A stretch of 64,000 bases of DNA from Lunularia cruciata. Taxonomy: Eukaryota; Streptophyta; Marchantiopsida; Lunulariales; Lunulariaceae. Below the pieces are notes generated by a model, which worked only from the letters and a program-made list of their open reading frames with translations, was not told the origin of the DNA and did not search any database. Shown in pieces: positions 58,303 to 64,000 of the stretch. How positions within the stretch are numbered: the stretch's first letter is position 1; each line of letters opens with the position of its first letter. The position numbers and the translations under genes are program-made. The stretch covers positions 6,478,744-6,542,743 of the forward strand of contig OX419759.1 of assembly GCA_948567375.1 (NCBI GenBank), read 5' to 3'.

Positions 58303-58680
58303 TAGGATTTGGTACATTCAAATTTATTACATCATAATAGAATGTAGATTTTCAAATCTCACTCTTTATTATATATCACCATAGGTAGAATCAATGGTTT
58401 GTTGAATTCATCACTATGTCCATGAACTTTACTCCAAAATGATAAATGAGATATACTCTCACTTGCTCACCCTAGATGTTCATAATCTTAATGTGAAATG
58501 GATTCAAGAATGGAAAGTAGGGTGCAAGAAACTGTCTTCCAAGAGTCTCCATCCCATCTTCTCTTCTCTCTTCTCCCTAGTCTATCAATTGCACTACCTT
58601 TTCTCCCCCCAAAATTACTCAATCTTAGTAGCCCGTGTTCTTCTAAGAGGGGTGATCCACTCTCTTGGATTAAAACACTT

Positions 58681-58692
58681 GCTCTGATACCA
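58681..58692 (-). other. Primer-binding site of gypsy element A
   Basis: gctctgatacca on the plus strand, TGGTATCAGAGC on the minus strand, one base from the LTR. It is unchanged despite the decay of the element. Confidence 0.88.
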
Positions 58693-58693
58693 T

Positions 58694-59322
58694 TGTAAAA
58701 CTCTAAGGCTCGGAGAGTGTGGATCAATTTGTAAGAGAGGATATGAGAACCTCCAAGAGAAACACAAGAGAGAAACCACAAAGCTTCACATTCAATACTT
58801 TGATGCCCCAAAGAAGCACCTTGTCTTTATTATATAAATAGAGGATCCATTCAAAGGAAGCTCCACCCTTGGATAAGATACATGGATTGGTGATATGTCA
58901 ACAAGCTCCATCCTTAGATTGTTTGCATGGATGGGTGGCATGTTAGTCCTTGTCCTATTTGGTTGGTCAGAACTATTTAATTGGAGGGAATATTTAAAGA
59001 ATATTCTTGTAAAAAGCTCAAAATTACATGGATGAGTGATCATTAGAAAGCTCTCAATGAGACAAACTATAGGGGAGAAAAGGTTAGCCTTTTCTTTTTT
59101 TAAGGATAAAATCAATCCATTTTTTAAGCCTAAGTAATCCATTTAGGCCTTCAGAATGGCTCTAAAGTTTTCAAGGTGTTTTTGGCTCCTACCCTATTAG
59201 TAAAAGTACTCTTTTGGTGATAATTCCATGTGATCTACCTAGTCAATCATATAGAACATCCTTCTAGATGTTACCAAGCCAATTTCTACCTCCAGATAAT
59301 ATGTCTAGCTACTTGTATCACA
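58694..59322 (-). repeat. 5' LTR of gypsy element A
   Basis: 629 bp, tgtaaaactctaagg...gtatcaca. It shares with the B LTRs the gatgccccaa-gaagcacctt block, the ctccacccttgga blocks and the accctattagtaaaagtactcttttggtgat block, but is clearly more diverged. Confidence 0.8.
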
Positions 59323-59958
59323 CTTATGAGAGCACTCTCCATGCTCACTCACCCCATTGTAGTGCTCCCATGGAAGTTGAGCTCCCTACTCTACCTAGAG
59401 AGACTCATATGTATACACCTCTAGAGGAGCATCTAGTTGAGAGAGAAGAGAAAATTTGTCTTCAAGAGCATAAACTAGCAGAGTATGAGTTTAGGATGAG
59501 CACTTAGGAGAGTAGACTAGGAGAGACGGAGAAGCATATGAGGTTGGATGAGTATATTCTTATAGAAAGAGAGACAATACTAGTCGAGCAAGAGATGTAC
59601 CTATCTACTAAGGAGCGTACTATTCATGGGAGGTTAGCACACTTAGTTAGTGTAGTTAGAGAGAAGGAGAACAAAGAGAGAGCACACAAGCATAGAGTTG
59701 TCATGTTGGACCGCCTTATTGGTGATAGAGTTGAGAGGATTGATGAATTGGATAGACTTATGAGAAAGAGGGAATTGATGGCCAAGAGGTTTAGACTTTA
59801 GGAGATGTTTTATATGAGAGAGTTTTTTATTACTATGGAGCTATTAGAGAGTGCCCAAAGGATGCTACATGAGGTGAGGGATTTTCTAGATTCTCTTAGG
59901 CTTGCACATGAGGATGCTTGTAGGGAGTCAATAGAGTGGCTAGAGGCAAAGCAACTTT
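59323..59958 (+). pseudogene. Coiled-coil-coding sequence, broken
   Basis: One frame, interrupted by stops at about 59505-59507 and 59799-59801, encodes a strongly charged helical sequence: REEKICLQEHKLAEYEFRM, RLDEYILIERETILVEQEM, DRVERIDELDRLMRKREL and ESAQRMLHEVRDFLDSL. Its heptad-like spacing of Leu/Ile/Met suggests a coiled coil. I do not recognise a family. It begins directly after the LTR of element A and lies upstream of the FCP1-like sequence, so both may come from one lost gene or a larger mobile element. Confidence 0.45.
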
Positions 59959-60313
59959 GATTTTGTTGGTAGTTTCCTCACATTGATTTGAATACTCAAA
60001 CAGAGCATATACATGATGCCATGGCAGCATGGCACTTTCCTCACACTAATGTGTGTACTCAAACCACATGTACATGATGGGATTGGGAGACACATTTGTG
60101 CAAATCAAACTTTGTTGAAAATTGTAGTTGGGCTAAGAAAGGAGCCTTAATCATGTATTGGGGAGGACATTATGCCATAGAGACTCTTGCATTGGTGATG
60201 ATCTTGCCACCCCTTTGTGCTTTAGAAGTACATATCATGAAGCTTGGTGGCTTCTAGAGAGGAAGCAACTTTTGCATGATGAGATATTGAGGGCCACAAA
60301 GCTTAGATAGAGG

Positions 60314-60847
60314 ATGAGCATGTCTAGTGTATTTATCCCATGTGTAGTTTCCTATACCAATTTGAGGAAGAGGAATCTAGTATTGGATGTCCAATGTTTG
60401 GTTGACTTTAGAGATCCTACTAGTCTTATGTTACCTCCATTCTTGGAGTGGTGTGTAGAGACTAGTATGAGGAGATGGTGCTATTATAAGGCAAGTAGTA
60501 CTTTGGAGTATATCCCACATCTCTGACTCAAGGAGTTCATGGAGTATTGTATCACATATTTTGAGGTGATCCTTTGGACTAGCGGTCCAAAGAAGGAAGT
60601 GGAGGTCCTATTGCAATCTTTGTGGTATCAAGGTTTGATCCTAGAAGGAGTACATATAGATTCATGGCTCATGGCTTGCCTTTTAGACAAGGATGGATAT
60701 ATTTATGAGTGTAGAGAGTTCATGGTTAGGCCTTATAGTACATTTACATTTTTAGGATTGTCTTTTAAAGATATTCTTATTGTAGATAATGATGCTCTTT
60801 CTTATAGTAGAAACCACCCTCATGGATCTATACATCCTCCTTTTTGA
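60314..60847 (+). pseudogene. FCP1/NIF-like (HAD family) phosphatase domain, broken
   Basis: Two frames in the same phase, 60314-60526 and 60539-60847, are separated by a TGA at 60524-60526. Read across, they give RNLVLDVQCLVDF, then IPHL, LKEFMEYCITYFEVILWTSGPKKEVEVLL and FKDILIVDNDALSYS. This is the layout of FCP1-like CTD phosphatases, which have a DxDxT motif, a RPHLxEFLE..FEVxVWTS block and a VDD-type acidic motif. Here the motif I reads LDVQCLV, lacking the second Asp, so even without the stop it would probably not be catalytic. Plant relatives with a degenerate motif I exist, as I recall. Confidence 0.55.
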
Positions 60848-63800
60848 TATACCTAGTGCTTCATGCACCTCTTTAGTATATAGACTTATAGCTCCTCTAG
60901 ATAGATTTAGAATCTCTACACATGCTTCTATTAGGTTTCTAGAGGAAGAGTAGCCTATAGAATCCCTATGTAGTGCTTATTGAGCTTGCAAGTGCAAGCT
61001 ACACATTTTTTTAAGTCTATTTGATCATGAGAGCGTTGCACTCTAAAAGAAGGTACCAAATGACTCATGTGCACATAGGCAAAATCACCAAGAAGAAATT
61101 GATGTGGACTAAAGGACTCATTTGCTCCTCTTGTATTTCAAATTGCTTCATAGGGTTGACCTTTTTAGACAAGTCATGTCATGGCAAGAGCCAAGCATTC
61201 ATGCATATTTGATCCAAATGCAGATGTGACATAAAATACTAAACTCCTTAACTTGTGAAGGAACTAATTATGAAGCATGCAAGGATTCTAGCGATCTAAT
61301 GTTGATATAATCTAATACCAACACCAATGACAAGATAGGCACTAAAATTTACCACACCAAATGGATCCTTATCACTAGAGAAGTATATTATTCTTCTTAT
61401 TTTGCTGCAGATTACTTGTCCATTGATGGAGTAAGATACTTTCCTACTAAAATAAGCTTCACCATCAATTTTTGGTCATTGAGACAATGGGAGAAGGGTT
61501 CCCTCAAGGGAATCCTTTTGCTCCAAATACTTGTGAGATCCTTTCTCTTTCCTCTATATTAGGCCACATAACCTCTTTTGCTAGATTTGTTATCATAGCA
61601 ATGATTAATCTATCATTGAATCATGTAATGGACCCAACACTAATATCCCATAAGTTAATGCCTCTAGCTATACATGCTCCATTCTCACTATGACCAAATC
61701 TATCAAGGCAACAGCAGGCTAGATCCATATGAAGGTTTGCTTCCTTCTCCGGTTTTCTCCTTGAACACCTCATTATCTTTAACTAGAGCAAGCAATGTAT
61801 AAAATGAATTTACATCCATCCTCATAACTAGATTAACTAGATCTAGATTTTGGACAAGCATGGCAAAAAATTTGCTAGGGTAATCTGCAATGGTTCAATC
61901 CACCAAATAGCAAGGGGTATGGGCAAAGTCCTACCATCTTAACAATATAGAAAATTTTTCAATGCACAATTTTCATCTTTGTTCATATCACCAAAATCTC
62001 TAAATTCATCCTCAATGTCAATGTGAAACTCAACCTCATCTTGCCACATTGACAAATGGGCCTCCATCACCTTTTTTATCTCATTTATCACCTTTTGCCT
62101 TGTGCTCACACATGGCATGTTGAGTAAAATGGCCTCTATAACACCACCCTCTAAAAAACACTATATGTACTCCACAACAAAAGCTCAAGAAATCCCTTAC
62201 CACCATGTACTCTTATATAGATTCTTGAATCCTCTAACATGTACTCTTATTATGTATATTTTTTGCTCTTGTAGCATGTACTCTTATGTAGATTATTAGC
62301 TCCTTTGCAAAGTGTAAATTCTCTATACATTTTTCTTCTTCTTTGTTCATCTATATTTGTGCATTGGCAATATCCGTAAAGATCAAAGATCCACCTTATC
62401 TACTACTAAAGAGTGTTTTCTTGGTCATATGTACACTCCTATGTGACTTTTACTTCTCAATACTACTAGATCTATATTTAGTGTTTGACTTTTACTAACA
62501 TGAGACTATAGAGAATCCATTGATTTTTCCCTCTCTACCCTAATACAAATTGATTTTCCTTCTACACCCCTTTGCTAATGACAAAATCCATATACAAACA
62601 ACACAATAGAGCTCATTATTTTCTTTCTAGATTGTTTCTAATTTCTAGTCCTTCTCAAAATTGTTTCTAATTTATAATTTCTCAATGTCAAATAATTTTT
62701 AAGGACAAAAACATTTGTTTTGTTTTGACCTCTGATTTTTCTTGACCTCTATTCTTTCCTTTGAGCTCTACTTTTCCTTTTTTTCCTCTTACCTCAACCT
62801 CTACTCTAGTGTGACTCCTACTAACCCACATGAACTCTTATTTCTATTTTTTCTTCAACCTCCCTTTGAGCCTCTCTCCACTAACCTACATGAACTTTTG
62901 TTCCTATCAAACCCATATGAACATTTATTCCTATTGAACATGGACTCCAACAAGGCTAGACTCTCTCTCTAAGTACATGGAACGAGGAGGAAATCTGTAT
63001 GGATTACAAGTAAAAATTAAACTCAAACTAGAACCATTAAATTTGGAGAGTATTACCTGATTTTCAAACTTGTGTCTCTCTACATTGCCTCATTATCTTT
63101 TCTCTCTCAACCTCATGATATTGGATCTACTTTATAGCAACACTCTCTTCAAGCCTCACTTCAAGCTTGGAGTTGTAAGAGGCAATGTGCTTGAGGGAGG
63201 AGGATCTTGTCTCTAACTCATGCAATACTCTCTTCCAAGCTTGGAGTTGTATGAGGCAAAGTTCCTCCCGATCTCTACCTCACTAAACCCTAAACCCTAA
63301 ACTCTCTTCCAAGCTTTAGATTTGCACAAGCTAATGTGTTTCACTCTATATTTGCTTCCAATTTGGAATTGCAGAAGGCAATGTGCAATGTGCCTCATGA
63401 TCTCTTCCTCATGCAACACTCTCTTCCACCTTGGACCAGAGACTCATCATCTTTCTCATTTCATTTGGTTTAGTTTAGTTGAGAGTTTCCTCTTGTAATT
63501 GGATCTTTTTACCACCTCCTTTCTGAATCTGCAGATCCCATCCAATCCATCTCATCTAGTACATCTTATCTTTGTACTTGCTACTCATCTCTAATGTGCA
63601 CATTCTACTCCAATTTGATCTCTTCACATCACTAGCTCTTTCTTTTGTTCCTCACAAGCTACCCTCAGATACATGAGACAAGGAGATTTCCCACTCCAAA
63701 TTATTTCATGTACCAACATTCATTTCTCTAATTGGAATCCTCTTGAAGCTACTAGGTCTCTTTGTTCTCTTGAAAAAACTAGCCTCTATCCACCCGAGTT

Positions 63801-64000
63801 CTCTCGTTTTAACTCAAAATAGTAAAATGTGAATTGGAAAACATTTTACTCACTAATGTTCTAGAACTATATTCTATATATTTCTAAGTTTGGTCTATCT
63901 TTCATTGGACATTTATTATTTTACTTTCATGATCTATTAACAAATAAGACCAAAAAATTAGTTTATTCTTGGGAATTGGTCGATATGAAATTTGAAAAAT
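60848..64000. other. Terminal stretch without a recognisable gene
   Basis: Only short frames (60-76 codons) without known motifs. Imperfect repeats of a ctcttccaagcttggagttgtaagaggcaatgtg-like unit occur about four times between 63150 and 63430. A short run of three telomere-like cctaaac/ccctaaa units lies at 63283-63302. The composition is AT- and pyrimidine-rich, consistent with old intergenic DNA. Confidence 0.45.
63150..63430. repeat. Imperfect tandem repeat, about 4 copies of 70-90 bp
   Basis: The core actctcttccaagcttgga followed by gttgtatgaggcaa recurs near 63165, 63229, 63304 and 63410 with changes. One unit includes the telomere-like run at 63283-63302. Confidence 0.55.

Larger units (their letters stand above)
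48861..59322 (-). mobile_element. Older Ty3/gypsy element A, truncated and interrupted
   Basis: On the minus strand, its 5' LTR is 58694-59322 and its PBS is 58681-58692. The internal region occupies 58303-58693, 57529-57557 and 50840-48861, the breaks being a solo LTR (57558-58302) and the complete element B (50841-57528). The remains match element B from gag to the start of RT: 48861 corresponds to about 54401 in B. RT core, RNase H, integrase and the 3' LTR are missing. It is heavily mutated, with few frames over 70 codons (for example 49180-49392, a protease-region match). Confidence 0.8.

Noticed and set aside
63283-63302. Telomere-like repeat ctaaaccctaaaccctaaac
   Set aside because: Only about three units within another local repeat. 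This is not evidence of a telomere or of a fusion site.
1-64000. CRISPR arrays, bacterial operons, riboswitches and ribosome binding sites
   Set aside because: None are present. Introns, LTR elements and gene density show nuclear plant DNA.

Overview
This is nuclear DNA from a plant. The evidence is: spliced genes with GT-AG introns, a Golgi-type family 17 glycosyltransferase, a 36-exon 5-oxoprolinase gene, Ty1/copia and Ty3/gypsy LTR retrotransposons, LINE debris, and low gene density. The oxoprolinase gene is intron-rich, whereas I recall the Arabidopsis copy as having a single exon. The LINE family also looks like ones I associate with early-diverging plants. I therefore lean towards a bryophyte, lycophyte or fern, but the sequence does not name the species.

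Layout. 1-3905: a two-exon GT17 glycosyltransferase gene (+) with its upstream region, which holds a 134-bp tandem duplication. 3906-8550: no gene seen; a hairpin and a three-copy satellite-like repeat. 8555-10745: a decayed LINE with an internally duplicated 3' end. 11240-13930: a decayed copia element (-). 13931-17424: no recognisable gene. 17425-18954: an intronless SET-domain gene (-), with a (GA)n tract about 280 bp upstream. 20528-45812: one gene on the minus strand, 5-oxoprolinase. I could trace 36 exons whose phases all agree and which give an open frame of 1277 residues. Two related copia elements sit in its introns 14 and 35, antisense to the gene. 45813-47450: no gene. 47451-59322: a nest of chromodomain-type gypsy elements. 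An old element was entered by a full-length younger one (50841-57528) and by a solo LTR. 59323-60850: a coiled-coil and an FCP1-like phosphatase sequence, both broken. 60850-64000: no recognisable gene.

The host genes are unrelated in function: Golgi protein glycosylation, lysine methylation and the gamma-glutamyl cycle. The most interesting mobile DNA is the copia family in the oxoprolinase introns. Its primer-binding site matches the anticodon arm of initiator tRNA-Met rather than the tRNA 3' end. Its gag reading frame starts inside the LTR and runs through the primer-binding site. That start is preserved in most LTR copies, including two solo LTRs. A second theme is a set of perfect short hairpins (15-20 bp arms, mostly 3-6 nt loops) scattered through non-coding DNA.
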